A DNA stretch of 64,000 nt, from assembly GCF_947500705.1 (NCBI RefSeq), contig NZ_CANMSY010000002.1, forward strand, positions 248,001 to 312,000. The letters are read 5' to 3'. Below, in pieces: positions 1 through 8,959 of the stretch; position 1 is the stretch's first letter; each line of letters opens with the position of its first letter. Position numbers and translations under genes: made by a program. This DNA comes from an uncultured Brachybacterium sp. Its GTDB lineage: Bacteria; Actinomycetota; Actinomycetes; Actinomycetales; Dermabacteraceae. The notes under the pieces are model-generated. The model was not told where the DNA came from, did not search any database, and saw only the letters and a list, made by a program, of their open reading frames with translations.

Positions 1-577
1 GCACCGTGCAGAGGGCGGCCGCGGCCAGCAGACCTCCCGCCAGCAGTCGACGGCCCCCCGCCCCGAACAGCTCACCGGCCAGCCAGGCGGCTCCCAGCAG
101 CAGGCCGGTGCCGGCTCCGGCGACCACGAACCAGGCGGCGTCCTCGCCCGTGGCGGCACCGTCGCTCACCAGTGTGACCGCGATCAGGACGGTCACCGTG
201 ACCGCGCTGAGACCGGGGACCAGCAGCGCCCGAGCCAGTGGCCTCCAGAGGACGTCCCGTCGGCGAATCCCGCTCGCGGCGAGGGTGGCGGTGAAGAACG
301 GTGCCAGCAGCGCAGGGCCGCGCAGGGCACCGAGCATCACCATCGCGCCTGCCGCCGCGAGCGAGACGGAGGTGGCGACCTGCGGGGCGAGGGGGTGCAG
401 CAGCGCCGGGAGCACGTCGGGCCGGGCCAGGAACGTGCCCGACATCCGCAGGGCGGGTGCGGCGAACACCAGCACGCTCAGCACCACCACGTAGAGCAGG
501 TACAGCAGATCGGCGCGGGTGCGGGCCTGACCGCGCAGCGCCCAGACCTCTCGGACGGCGCGGAGGTCCCCGGTCAC
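1..577 (-). CDS. ABC transporter permease (partial, runs off window start)
   Basis: The frame is open from a GTG at 577-575 to the left edge, about 192 codons. The N-terminus is short and basic; it is followed by hydrophobic segments (for example LLYLLYVVVLSVLVFAAPAL, and later ALLVPGLSAVTVTVLIAVTL and a Gly/Ala/Leu-rich segment), so this is a polytopic membrane protein. Its GTG overlaps the TGA of the upstream ATPase gene (GTGA, 577-574), which implies translational coupling and makes it the membrane partner of that ATPase. The C-terminus is outside the window. The substrate is unknown; the small two-component layout fits an exporter. Confidence 0.75.
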   Translation of the reverse strand, partial: MTGDLRAVREVWALRGQARTRADLLYLLYVVVLSVLVFAAPALRMSGTFLARPDVLPALLHPLAPQVATSVSLAAAGAMVMLGALRGPALLAPFFTATLAASGIRRRDVLWRPLARALLVPGLSAVTVTVLIAVTLVSDGAATGEDAAWFVVAGAGTGLLLGAAWLAGELFGAGGRRLLAGGLLAAAALCTV

Positions 578-1260
578 GGGGCATCCTCCAGAGGGAGGCG
601 GTGATCGGCGAGCGCCTCGAGCAGCCGGGGGTGATGCGTGGCCAGCACCACGGCGGCTCCCGCGTCGGCGCGGGCGCGGATCGCGCTGATCACGAGCTCC
701 AGTCGGTGCGCGTCCAGGCGCTGCTCGGGCTCATCCAGCAGCAGCACCCGGGCCGGCCGGGCGAAGGTCAGAGCCAGGGACACCAGCTGCACCTGCCCGC
801 TGGAGAGCTCATGGGGGTATCGGCGGCCGAGCGGCGTGATCTCGAGCTCCTCGAGCAGCGCCTGGGCCTGCTCGGCGCCGGCTGCCGCTGGCGTCCCCCA
901 GGTGGCGGCGATGAACTGGAGATGCTCGGCGACGGTGAGGTCGCGGGCCGTCTGCGGTGGGCCGATCAGTGCGCCCAGAGCGGTGCGAAAACGACGGTCC
1001 CGGTCGTCCGGGGAGCGCCCGGCGATCCGCACGGTGCCTGCGGTGGGCTCGAGCAGTCCGGCGAGCACGCGCAGCAGCGTGGTCTTGCCGGAGCCATTGG
1101 CGCCGGTGAGCGCGAGGATCTCCCCGGGCTGCACGCTCCCGGTGGCCGCGAGCAGGAGCACGTTGCCGTCGAGCACCACCCCGACGTCCTCGAAGTGGAC
1201 GAGCTCGCGCTCGACGGCAGATGCTGCGGAGCCGGTGACCATGCCCCCATCGAACCGCAT
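574..1260 (-). CDS. ABC transporter ATP-binding protein
   Basis: This 228-residue protein is a single nucleotide-binding domain of normal length. It has Walker A GANGSGKTT near residue 54, the signature LSSGQVQ, Walker B VLLLDEPE, and the switch histidine in LATHHPR. It energises the permease encoded immediately downstream, which starts in the stop codon of this gene. An alternative start is GTG or ATG a few codons in (MVTGSA). The sequence is compatible with heme-exporter (CcmA-like) or multidrug ATPases, but nothing in the window fixes the substrate. Confidence 0.85.
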   Translation of the reverse strand: MRFDGGMVTGSAASAVERELVHFEDVGVVLDGNVLLLAATGSVQPGEILALTGANGSGKTTLLRVLAGLLEPTAGTVRIAGRSPDDRDRRFRTALGALIGPPQTARDLTVAEHLQFIAATWGTPAAAGAEQAQALLEELEITPLGRRYPHELSSGQVQLVSLALTFARPARVLLLDEPEQRLDAHRLELVISAIRARADAGAAVVLATHHPRLLEALADHRLPLEDAP

Positions 1261-1555
1261 CGCAGCCCGCTCGAACCTCCGACTTCCGTCTCGAGCGTGG
1301 CGTCGCCATGCCCCGACGGCGATGTGATGTAGGTGGAGACGTCACGCTCTGGATATTCTGTCAGATCCGTGAGAGAATGAACTGCTCCGTCGTAGGTGCC
1401 GTCACCCTGTTCTTGCAGGTCGAGCGGCACTCGAGCCGCTTCGTCGCTCTCGCGTTCCCGGCCCCGTCCGGGACCGTGTGCTGCCGGAGCTGGCCGCCTC
1501 GACCCCACCAGGGCCGCGGTACCGCCGGTGCGCAGGTCCACAGAGGAGGAACCCC
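1261..1555. other. Intergenic region between divergent ABC operon and CarD-family gene
   Basis: About 295 bp without a gene. It must hold the promoters of the minus-strand ABC operon and of the CarD-family gene. A TATTCT hexamer at 1354-1359 on the plus strand is a possible -10 but has no convincing -35. An AGAGGAGGA Shine-Dalgarno sequence sits at 1542-1550 just before the CarD-family start. No strong hairpin or repeat was seen. Confidence 0.4.
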
Positions 1556-2095
1556 TTGTCCGTTGCCGAAGCGTCTGACGTCACCGCCGCACCGAATTCC
1601 GGAGAAGTGCTCACACACCCCGTCCATGGACCGGTGCGCGTCGTCTCCATCTCCACCCGCACTGTCCGCGGCACCGACCGGGAGTATGTCGACCTGGTGG
1701 TCATCGGTGACGAGATGCGCATCTCCGTACCGTCCGGCGGCAAGGACGTCATCGGACTGCGCCCGCTCCTGGTGGAGAAGGAGATCGTCACGATGATCAA
1801 GCAGCTCGGCGAGCCCATCGAGCCGCCGGAGAAGAAGGCCTCCTGGGCGCATCGCATCAAGTCCCTCCAGATGCAGCTCCAGACCGGCCGTCTCACCGAC
1901 CGCATCGAGGTCATCCGCAACATCGTCCGCGACTCGGGCGGAGTCCCCTCGAGCCTCGCGGAGCGCAATCTGCTCAAGCAGGCCATCGATCCGCTGGCCT
2001 CCGAGATCGCGATCGCCCGCTCGATCCCTCGCGAGGATGCCCAGGTGCTGCTGCACAGCACAGCCGAGAACGCCCTGGTGCCCGCCGCCGCCTGA
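1556..2095 (+). CDS. CarD/CdnL/TRCF-family transcription regulator (second paralogue)
   Basis: Start chosen at TTG 1556 because AGGAGGA lies about 6 nt upstream; the frame extends further up but without a better site. The 179-residue product has an N-terminal Tudor-like RNA-polymerase-interaction domain (GEVLTHPVHGPVRVVSI, then a strand-rich stretch ending in GKDVIGLRPLL) and a C-terminal helical domain. It keeps the tryptophan (KKASWAHRIK) that in CarD wedges into promoter DNA. It is clearly paralogous to the canonical CarD at 16294-16776 but its C-terminal basic surface differs. It probably binds the RNAP beta subunit; whether it stabilises open complexes as CarD does is inference. Confidence 0.75.
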   Translation: MSVAEASDVTAAPNSGEVLTHPVHGPVRVVSISTRTVRGTDREYVDLVVIGDEMRISVPSGGKDVIGLRPLLVEKEIVTMIKQLGEPIEPPEKKASWAHRIKSLQMQLQTGRLTDRIEVIRNIVRDSGGVPSSLAERNLLKQAIDPLASEIAIARSIPREDAQVLLHSTAENALVPAAA

Positions 2096-2112
2096 GCACG
2101 GCGCTCAGGCCC

Positions 2113-2129
2113 CGGCGCCATCGGCGCCG
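2113..2129. terminator. Short GC hairpin between convergent genes
   Basis: CGGCGCC and GGCGCCG arms (7 bp) around ATC, between the CarD-family gene and the convergent MFS gene. There is no T-run, so termination activity is uncertain. Confidence 0.25.
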
Positions 2130-2142
2130 CCGCTGCCCCGCC

Positions 2143-3459
2143 TCACCTCTTCCGGGTTCCCCCGGAGGGTGTGACGCGGGGCAGTATTCGTGTCAGCCAG
2201 AATCCCCCCGCGACGCAGAGAGCCCCGGTCGCCGCGCCGGCGATCGCCACCGGGGCGACCAGCGTGACACCGGTGACGATCAGCGGCGCGGCCAGCCGCC
2301 CAGCCCCCAGCATCGTGTTCCACCAGGCGAGGTAGGTCGCGCGGTCGTACACCGGCGAGACATCGATGCCGAGAGTCATCACGAGCCCCGAGCCCAGGCC
2401 GTTGCCCAGTCCGATCAGCAGGCTGGGTACCAGGAGCGCCACCAGGGCGGGCCCCGGCCCCTGCCCCTGCAGGGCGATGCCGAGCACCGCCAGCAGCAGA
2501 AAGCCGGCACCCATCAGCAACGCGCAGGGGACGGCGACCGCCGCCCGCCCGAAACGATCCATGAGGCTGCCGGCGGGAAGCACCAGCAGGATCTCGAGCG
2601 CCGCGCTGACTCCGAAGACGATCGAGATCCACACCGGGTCCAGCCCGAGCGAGTCGCCGAGCAGCGGCACGATCACCGGCCGGTTCACGCGCGCCATCAT
2701 GATCGGGGAGATGCCGAGGCCGACGGCGATCATGCGGCGCAGCACAGCACGGTCCAGCCGGTTGCGCGCCTGGCTGCGCGGCCGGCGGTCGCTGCGGCGG
2801 TCGGGCGAGGGAGCCGGGCCCGCCTCCCCCGGCGGGAGGAAGAGGGCGATCATCACGGTGCCGGCCGCGGCCGTGACCGCGAAAAGCAGGAACACCCAGG
2901 CCATCGACCCCACCGCCATCACCACCGCACCGAGCAGCGGGCCGATCACCTCCCCCAGGCGGATCACCCCGCCGAACAGGGTCATGCCGCGGGCACGCAT
3001 CGAAGGCGGCAACGCGCTGCCGAGATAGAACTGGCGCCCGAACTGCCAGACCTGGGTGCTCACCGCCATCACCAGCAGGACCCCGATCAGGAGCAGCCGA
3101 TGCGTGAGGTCGCCTCCCCCGCCCAGTGCGGGGCTCAGCATCAGATACGCGGCCAGGTTCGCGACCACCAGCACGACCCCGGTGAGCACCAGGGCGCGCC
3201 GGGCTCCGATCCGCGAGATCAGCCGACCCGCGGGGATGGGGCCGAGGAAGGAGGCGAGCCCGAAGATCATCGACAGGGCTGCGGCCTGGGGGATGCTGAA
3301 CCCGAGATCACGGGCGAGCAGCGGCACCACCGGCATCAGCGCCGCCAGGCCCATGAACTCCAGCAGGCTCGGCGCGTAGACCGACGGGGTGAGCGAGCGG
3401 ATCACCTGCGCCGGGGTGCGCGGGTCCCGAGGGCGGGAGCTCGGCGCGGGTGTGGTCAC
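2143..3459 (-). CDS. MFS transporter
   Basis: A 438-residue, 12-segment major facilitator protein with two six-helix halves joined by a basic, Arg/Pro-rich loop. The loop between helices 2 and 3 carries GRLISRIGARRAL, matching the MFS G-x-x-x-D-R-x-G-R-R type motif, and the second half has the equivalent GSLMDRFGRAAV. It probably exports drugs or metabolites by proton antiport, as DHA1-type proteins do; the substrate cannot be read. It starts at GTG 3459 and is convergent with the CarD-family gene. CAGACT lies 6 nt upstream of the GTG, so the transcript may be leaderless. Confidence 0.85.
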   Translation of the reverse strand: MTTPAPSSRPRDPRTPAQVIRSLTPSVYAPSLLEFMGLAALMPVVPLLARDLGFSIPQAAALSMIFGLASFLGPIPAGRLISRIGARRALVLTGVVLVVANLAAYLMLSPALGGGGDLTHRLLLIGVLLVMAVSTQVWQFGRQFYLGSALPPSMRARGMTLFGGVIRLGEVIGPLLGAVVMAVGSMAWVFLLFAVTAAAGTVMIALFLPPGEAGPAPSPDRRSDRRPRSQARNRLDRAVLRRMIAVGLGISPIMMARVNRPVIVPLLGDSLGLDPVWISIVFGVSAALEILLVLPAGSLMDRFGRAAVAVPCALLMGAGFLLLAVLGIALQGQGPGPALVALLVPSLLIGLGNGLGSGLVMTLGIDVSPVYDRATYLAWWNTMLGAGRLAAPLIVTGVTLVAPVAIAGAATGALCVAGGFWLTRILPRVTPSGGTRKR

Positions 3460-3518
3460 CGGCAGAGTCTGTCACCCGATAGTGAGCCTGGGCAAAGAGA
3501 TCCGAGGCGCGGACGGCT

Positions 3519-4181
3519 CTAGGAATCCATGGAGGAGCCTGCGGTCGCTGCCTCGCCGCGACGTGCGATGCCCTCGTCGACCCCGGCCGCGATGGCCTCT
3601 GCCGCCCAGCGCACCGACCAGGCCCGGAGATATGCAGCGGCCTGGGGACCTCGCTGCCAGTCCCGGGTGGGTGCGGGCACTGCGCCCAGACAGCTGGAGC
3701 GCCAGCCGTCGGTCTCGGCGGCGAGGGCGAGCAGTGCGAGCTCCCAGCCGATCGCGATGGCGCCGGGGCCCGTGCGCTCGAACTCGTCGACGTCGACCAG
3801 TGCGGTGTGGCGCACCCGCAGCAGCGTGGTGCCGTCGTCCTCCGGATCGAGCCTGATCAGCAATGGGTCCTCACCGCCGGCCAGCGCCCAGGACAGGGTG
3901 AGCCGGTGAGGTTCCTCGACCTCGATGATCCGCCCATGCACTCCGCCCGGCGCCTCGAACCGCCCGCCCTCGTGCAGCTCGCCGGTGACCGGGCCGAACC
4001 ACCGTGCGAGCTCACCGGGCCGGGTGAGCAGCGGCCAGAGCTGAGCGGGGGCGAGGTCGAGATTCGTGGTCAGGGTGAGCACGGCACGAACCAGAGGGTG
4101 ACCCTCATGGCTGGTCCGCTCGTCGACCACGAGCTCGCGGCGCACTGCGCCGACCACGGACAGCGACTCCGTGACAGTCAT
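3519..4181 (-). CDS. SRPBCC (AHSA1/START-like) domain protein
   Basis: A 220-residue protein with a START-like lipid or small-ligand binding fold. Typical features are PAQLWPLLTRPGELARWFGP followed by GRFEAPGG, the PHRLTLSW strand, and a TTLLRVRHTALV C-terminal strand before the long last helix containing GWELALLALA. The C-terminal part (about residues 160-220) extends beyond the usual AHSA1 domain and is Ala/Arg-rich. A GAGGAGAAG ribosome-binding site precedes the ATG. Members are often regulators' partners or polyketide/lipid binders; no specific role is evident here. Confidence 0.75.
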   Translation of the reverse strand: MTVTESLSVVGAVRRELVVDERTSHEGHPLVRAVLTLTTNLDLAPAQLWPLLTRPGELARWFGPVTGELHEGGRFEAPGGVHGRIIEVEEPHRLTLSWALAGGEDPLLIRLDPEDDGTTLLRVRHTALVDVDEFERTGPGAIAIGWELALLALAAETDGWRSSCLGAVPAPTRDWQRGPQAAAYLRAWSVRWAAEAIAAGVDEGIARRGEAATAGSSMDS

Positions 4182-4376
4182 CTTCTCCTCGACAGGGTTT
4201 CAGCCGCTCCGCACCGGCGCCGGGGCGCGGGGGCGGACCCTCGCAGAGTAGCCCACGCCCCGGCTCCGATGCCACGGTGGCGCCGATCATGGCAGCCACG
4301 CCTGTCCGGCGGGGAGCGCGCCTCACATCACGGCTGGTCCGCACCCGGCCCTCCCCCGGCGCCGCAGACTCCGCCG

Positions 4377-4382
4377 TAGCAT
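4377..4382 (+). promoter_or_regulatory. -10 element TAGCAT, leaderless start
   Basis: TAGCAT lies 7 nt before GTG 4390. It overlaps the alternative ATG 4381, which argues that translation begins at 4390 on a leaderless mRNA. Confidence 0.5.
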
Positions 4383-4389
4383 GGCCGAT

Positions 4390-5127
4390 GTGACTGCAGC
4401 GCATACCTTCCGACCGGCCGATTACACGGCGCACCTCTTCGACCTCGACGGGGTCATCACTCCGACGGCCGAGGTGCACATGCGCGCCTGGGCAGACATG
4501 TTCAGCCGCTTCCTCACCTCCCGAGGGATCGAGGAGGCGTACACAGACGCCGACTACTTCGCGCATGTCGACGGTCGCCCCCGCTATGACGGTGTGCGCA
4601 CCTTCCTCCGCTCGCGCGGGATCGATCTCGACGAGGGAACCGACGAGGATCCCGGCATCCAGGATCCCGGTGCTGAGACCGTGCGCGGCCTCGGCAACCG
4701 CAAGAACGACCTGGTGCTCTCGCTGCTGCGGGCCGACGGTGTGGCGCCCTATCCCGGGACCGTCACCTATCTCGACTCGCTGCCGGCCACCGCACGGCTG
4801 GCGATCGTCTCCTCCTCCCGCAACGCGGAGGAGGTGCTGCGCGGGGCGGGCCTGCTGGACCGCTTCGAGCACATCGTCGACGGCAACGTCGCCACCCGCG
4901 AAGGACTGCCTGGGAAGCCGGCTCCCGACACCTTCCTCCACGCCACCCAGCTGCTCGGGATCGACCCCCGGGACTCGGTCGTCTACGAGGACGCCGTCTC
5001 CGGCGTGCAGGCAGGCTCCTCGGGCGACTTCGGCGCGGTGATCGGCGTCGATCGCGGCGCCGGTTCCGCCGAGCTCGCCGCGGCCGGTGCCACCTTCGTC
5101 GTCGCCGACCTGGAGGAGCTCGCATGA
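4390..5127 (+). CDS. HAD-family beta-phosphoglucomutase-like protein
   Basis: About 245 residues, a HAD phosphotransferase. Motif I is LFDLDGVI, carrying the nucleophile and acid/base aspartates; motif II is IVSSS, the motif III lysine lies in LPGKPAPD, and motif IV is VYEDAVSGVQAG. Family members isomerise beta-glucose-1-phosphate to glucose-6-phosphate. The gene ends in ATGA overlapping the start of the GH65 phosphorylase at 5124, the classic pairing in which the phosphorylase releases beta-Glc1P and this enzyme feeds it to glycolysis. GTG 4390 is preferred over ATG 4381 because a -10 box covers the ATG. Confidence 0.85.
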   Translation: MTAAHTFRPADYTAHLFDLDGVITPTAEVHMRAWADMFSRFLTSRGIEEAYTDADYFAHVDGRPRYDGVRTFLRSRGIDLDEGTDEDPGIQDPGAETVRGLGNRKNDLVLSLLRADGVAPYPGTVTYLDSLPATARLAIVSSSRNAEEVLRGAGLLDRFEHIVDGNVATREGLPGKPAPDTFLHATQLLGIDPRDSVVYEDAVSGVQAGSSGDFGAVIGVDRGAGSAELAAAGATFVVADLEELA

Positions 5128-7670
5128 CCCGCCTTCGCTCGGTGCCCGCCGACCCCGTCGACCGCACCCATCTGCCACTCGACGAATGGCGCCTGGTCGA
5201 GTCCAGGCCCCCTCAGGACCTGGGCCTGGCCGAGACCCTCTTCGCGACCGCGAACGGATACCTGGGCATGCGCGGCACCCCGGAGGAGGGACGGGACGCG
5301 CAGAGCCACGGCACCTTCCTCAACGGCTTCCACGAGACCTGGCAGATCAACCATGCCGAGTCCGCCTTCGGTTTCGCCCGCACCGGTCAGACCATGATCT
5401 CGGTCCCCGACTCCTCGGTGCTCAAGCTCTACGTCGACGATGAACCGCTGCTGCTGTCGATCGCCGACCTCGAGGAGTACGAGCGCTCGCTCGATTTCCG
5501 CGACGGGGTGCTGCGCCGCGAGCTGATCTGGCGCACCCCGGCCGGGAAGCGGGTGCGGATCAGCAGCACCAGGATGGTCTCCTTCGCGCAGCGGCATCTG
5601 GCGCTGATGACGCTGACCGTGGAGATGCTCGAGGGCTCAGCCCCGATCGCGATCTCCTCGCAGATCATCAACCGCGAGGACTTCCGCGACGACTTCGGCA
5701 AGGGCCTCGCAGGCGACCCCATCACCGACAAGGCCGATCCGCGGCGCACCACCGACTTCACCCACCGGGTGCTCGAGCCGCTCCAGGACTGGCACAGCGA
5801 GCGCCGGATGCTGATGGGATACCGGGTGGCCAACTCGGGGATGACGATGGCCGTCGGCGCGGACCACCAGGTGGAGTCCGAGGCGGAGGTGACGGAGATC
5901 GTGGACACCGCCGCGGACCTCGGTCGCCAGGTCGTGCGCGCTCATCTGGAGGAGGGGCAGTCGCTGACCGTCCGCAAGGCGGTCGCCTACCACTCCTCGC
6001 GCTCCGTGCCCCACCGTGAGCTGTTCGACCGCTGCCGGCGCACCCTGGACCGGGTCCGGGCGAATGGCTTCGACGCGCAGTACATCGAGCAGCGGGAGTA
6101 CCTCGACGACTTCTGGACCAGCTCCGATGTGCAGCTGCCCGGACAACCCGCCGAGCAGCAGGCCACCCGCTGGTGCCTGTACCAGCTCGCCCAGGCCGCT
6201 GCCCGCTCCGACCAGTGGGGCATCCCCGCCAAGGGCGTCACCGGCTCGGGATATGAGGGGCACTACTTCTGGGACAGCGAGATCTATGTGGTCCCGTTCC
6301 TGACCTTCACCCAGCCTCGGTGGGCGCGCAACGCCCTGCGCTTCCGCACCAACCTGCTGCCCAAGGCCCGCGAACGGGCCCGGGAGCTGAACCAGCGCGG
6401 TGCGCTGTACCCCTGGCGCACCATCAACGGCGACGAGGCGTCGGCCTACTACGCCGCCGGCACCGCGCAGTACCACATCAATGCCGACGTCGCGTATGCC
6501 TTCGCCCAGTACGTCGACGTGACCGGTGACCTCGACTTCCAGCATCGCGACGGGGTCCAGGTGCTGGTGGAGACCGCGCGGATGTGGGCCGATCTCGGAT
6601 TCTGGCGGATGACCGCCGACGGCTCTGCGAGCTTCCACATCAATGGCGTGACCGGACCCGACGAGTACACCACCGTGGTGAACAACAACATGTTCACCAA
6701 CGTGATGGCCCGCTTCAACCTGCGGCGGGCGGCACGGGCGGTGCGAGAGCTGCGCGCCGCGGATGCCGGCGCCTACGAGTCCATGCGCGTCGAGCTCGAT
6801 CTGGACGAGCTGGAGCTCGAGCAGTGGGAGGCCTGCGCCGAGGGCATGTATGTGGTCAAGGACGAGGCGCTCGGGATCCATCTGCAGGAGGACCGCTTCC
6901 TCGAACGGGAGATCTGGGATCTCTCGAGCACTCCGGACGAGGTCTTCCCCCTGCTGCTGAACTACCACCCTCTGGTGATCTACCGCTTCCAGGTGCTCAA
7001 GCAGGCGGACGTGGTGCTCGCCCTGTTCCTGCGCGGCAGCGAGTTCACCGCCGAGGAGAAGCGCGCGGACTTCGAGTACTACGACCCGATCACCACCGGC
7101 GACTCCTCGCTGTCAGCCGTGGTGCAGTCGATCATGGCCGCAGAGGTGGGCCATCAGAAGGCGGCGCTGGACTACTTCCGCGCAGGCCTCTTCGTGGACC
7201 TCGCGAACCTTCACCACAACACTGCCGATGGGGTGCACATCGCCTCCGCGGGCGGAGTCTGGAACGCGCTCGTGCACGGATTCGGCGGAATGCGGCACGA
7301 CGACGGCCAGGTGTCCTTCGATCCGCGGCTGCCCACCGACTGGCCGGAGCTGTCCTACCCGCTCACCGTGCGGGGCTCCCGTTTCCGGGTCCGTCTGGTG
7401 CGCGAGGAGATCTCCTTCACCCTCGAGAGCGGCGCTGAGGTCGAGGTCACGGTGCGCGGCGAGCAGGTCACGATCGTTGCGGGAGGCGTCACGGTGCCGC
7501 TCGCAGATCAGGGGCCGCTGCTCGACGATTCCGTTCTGGTCAGGCCTGTCGGCCTGGGTGATGAGCGCGCGGACGGCTCGATCATGACCTCTCACGTTCC
7601 GGGCGACCCCGAGGACCCCTGGGAGTATCCGGTCGTCAGTGACCCTGACGACATCATCGACGAGAGCTGA
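5124..7670 (+). CDS. Glycoside hydrolase family 65 disaccharide phosphorylase
   Basis: This 848-residue protein has the full GH65 architecture: an N-terminal beta-sandwich, an (alpha/alpha)6 barrel and a C-terminal beta domain. The barrel begins near IPAKGVTGSGYEGHYFWDSE. The general-acid glutamate is E514 in GVTGPDEY, and the phosphate-binding loop lies around ADGVHIASAGG. Family members phosphorolyse maltose, trehalose, kojibiose or nigerose to beta-Glc1P plus glucose. The linkage specificity cannot be decided by eye. Translational coupling to the upstream beta-phosphoglucomutase-like gene supports a phosphorylase rather than a hydrolase. Confidence 0.9.
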   Translation: MTRLRSVPADPVDRTHLPLDEWRLVESRPPQDLGLAETLFATANGYLGMRGTPEEGRDAQSHGTFLNGFHETWQINHAESAFGFARTGQTMISVPDSSVLKLYVDDEPLLLSIADLEEYERSLDFRDGVLRRELIWRTPAGKRVRISSTRMVSFAQRHLALMTLTVEMLEGSAPIAISSQIINREDFRDDFGKGLAGDPITDKADPRRTTDFTHRVLEPLQDWHSERRMLMGYRVANSGMTMAVGADHQVESEAEVTEIVDTAADLGRQVVRAHLEEGQSLTVRKAVAYHSSRSVPHRELFDRCRRTLDRVRANGFDAQYIEQREYLDDFWTSSDVQLPGQPAEQQATRWCLYQLAQAAARSDQWGIPAKGVTGSGYEGHYFWDSEIYVVPFLTFTQPRWARNALRFRTNLLPKARERARELNQRGALYPWRTINGDEASAYYAAGTAQYHINADVAYAFAQYVDVTGDLDFQHRDGVQVLVETARMWADLGFWRMTADGSASFHINGVTGPDEYTTVVNNNMFTNVMARFNLRRAARAVRELRAADAGAYESMRVELDLDELELEQWEACAEGMYVVKDEALGIHLQEDRFLEREIWDLSSTPDEVFPLLLNYHPLVIYRFQVLKQADVVLALFLRGSEFTAEEKRADFEYYDPITTGDSSLSAVVQSIMAAEVGHQKAALDYFRAGLFVDLANLHHNTADGVHIASAGGVWNALVHGFGGMRHDDGQVSFDPRLPTDWPELSYPLTVRGSRFRVRLVREEISFTLESGAEVEVTVRGEQVTIVAGGVTVPLADQGPLLDDSVLVRPVGLGDERADGSIMTSHVPGDPEDPWEYPVVSDPDDIIDES

Positions 7671-7765
7671 TCGCGAGGTGGCCTCCCCGGCCGCGGCACA
7701 CCTGGTGGAATAGGCTCGACCAGCGCCCCTGACGGGCGCACCGCCCCCGAGCCCGGAGCCGCACG

Positions 7766-8959
7766 GTGACCTCTTCGAGACCGCGACGCACGAAGCCGGT
7801 GGTCGAGCTATCCCGACCCCGGCTGAGTGTTCTGCACGTCCTGAACCGGGTGCGGATGCGGATGCTCGACATCCAGGTCTGGGATGTCGCGGGCACGATG
7901 ACGTTCTATCTGGTGCTCGCGCTCTTCCCGGGGGCAGTCGCGGTGGTCTCGATGATGTCGCTGATCGGGATCCAGGCCGAGACGCTCACCACGCTCTCCG
8001 GGATGATCACCGAGATCTTCCCGACCCTGGATCCCCGGCCCTTCCTGAGCGCCATCCAGGCGGTCTCCTCCACCAGCGGTGGCCTGCTGGGTCTACTGCT
8101 GGGTACGGCAGGCTCGCTGCTGTCCGCCTCGAACGGGGTCGCCGCCTTCCATCGCGCGCTGCACCGGGTGTACGACACCCGTGAGGGTCGGCCCTTCCTC
8201 CGGTTCCGCACCATCGTGTTCGGCGAGACCGTGCTGATCGTGTCGGTGGTGCTGCTGGCCATCGGCATGATCATCGTGGGCGGCGAGGCCTCGCAGCGCA
8301 TCGGCGAGTTCGTCGGCATCCCCCGCATCGCCTTCGCGGCCTGGAACTTCGTGAAATGGCCGATCCTCCTGGTCATCCTGATCATCGGGGTGTCCATGGC
8401 CTACTACCTGTTCCCCAACGTGCGCCTGCCCCGCTACCGGCTCATGACGCTCGGTTCGACCGTGAGCGTGCTGGTGCTGTTCGGGACCGCGCTGGTCGCG
8501 GGTCAGCTCATGGTCTACGCGACCCGCTTCGCGGAGATCCTCACCGCCCTGAACGGTCTGATCGCGATCCTGCTGCTGATGTGGATCGCGAACATCGTGG
8601 TGATCTCCGGAGCGGCGCTCGATGCCGAGTTCCTGCGCGCCCGGCAGATCGCCAGTGGCCTGGATGCTTGGCATCACATCGTGCTGGACCCCCATGCCAC
8701 GCACACCCTCGACTTCCTCGCCGCCGATGCGGTGCAGGCGGAGGAGCTCGGCCGCATGGTCGCCGAGGCGGCCCGCGGCGGGGAACCGCTGCGCCGCGAG
8801 CGGGGGCCGTGGATCGTCGACGCCCGCAATCCGCTCGCGGTCAACCCTCCCGCTCGCCACCGCATCACCAGCACCCCTACGCCGCCCGAACAGGGCGCTG
8901 TCCCGCCCGAGCAGGGCGGACCCACCGATCCCCCGCACACAGGAGCACCCTCCGCATGA
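7766..8959 (+). CDS. YihY/BrkB-family inner membrane protein
   Basis: A 397-residue integral membrane protein with about six hydrophobic segments. It shows the YihY family pattern: an N-terminal amphipathic part, a first helix MTFYLVLALFPGAVAVV, the middle GGLLGLLLGTAGSLLSASNG, and AYYLFPNVRLPR, the conserved YxxxP motif. The C-terminal 100 residues are cytoplasmic and end in a Pro-rich tail with PPEQG repeated. The function of the family is unsettled; it is not RNase BN. Start at GTG 7766 with CCCGGAG upstream. Its stop overlaps the start of the deformylase gene (ATGA). Confidence 0.85.
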   Translation: MTSSRPRRTKPVVELSRPRLSVLHVLNRVRMRMLDIQVWDVAGTMTFYLVLALFPGAVAVVSMMSLIGIQAETLTTLSGMITEIFPTLDPRPFLSAIQAVSSTSGGLLGLLLGTAGSLLSASNGVAAFHRALHRVYDTREGRPFLRFRTIVFGETVLIVSVVLLAIGMIIVGGEASQRIGEFVGIPRIAFAAWNFVKWPILLVILIIGVSMAYYLFPNVRLPRYRLMTLGSTVSVLVLFGTALVAGQLMVYATRFAEILTALNGLIAILLLMWIANIVVISGAALDAEFLRARQIASGLDAWHHIVLDPHATHTLDFLAADAVQAEELGRMVAEAARGGEPLRRERGPWIVDARNPLAVNPPARHRITSTPTPPEQGAVPPEQGGPTDPPHTGAPSA

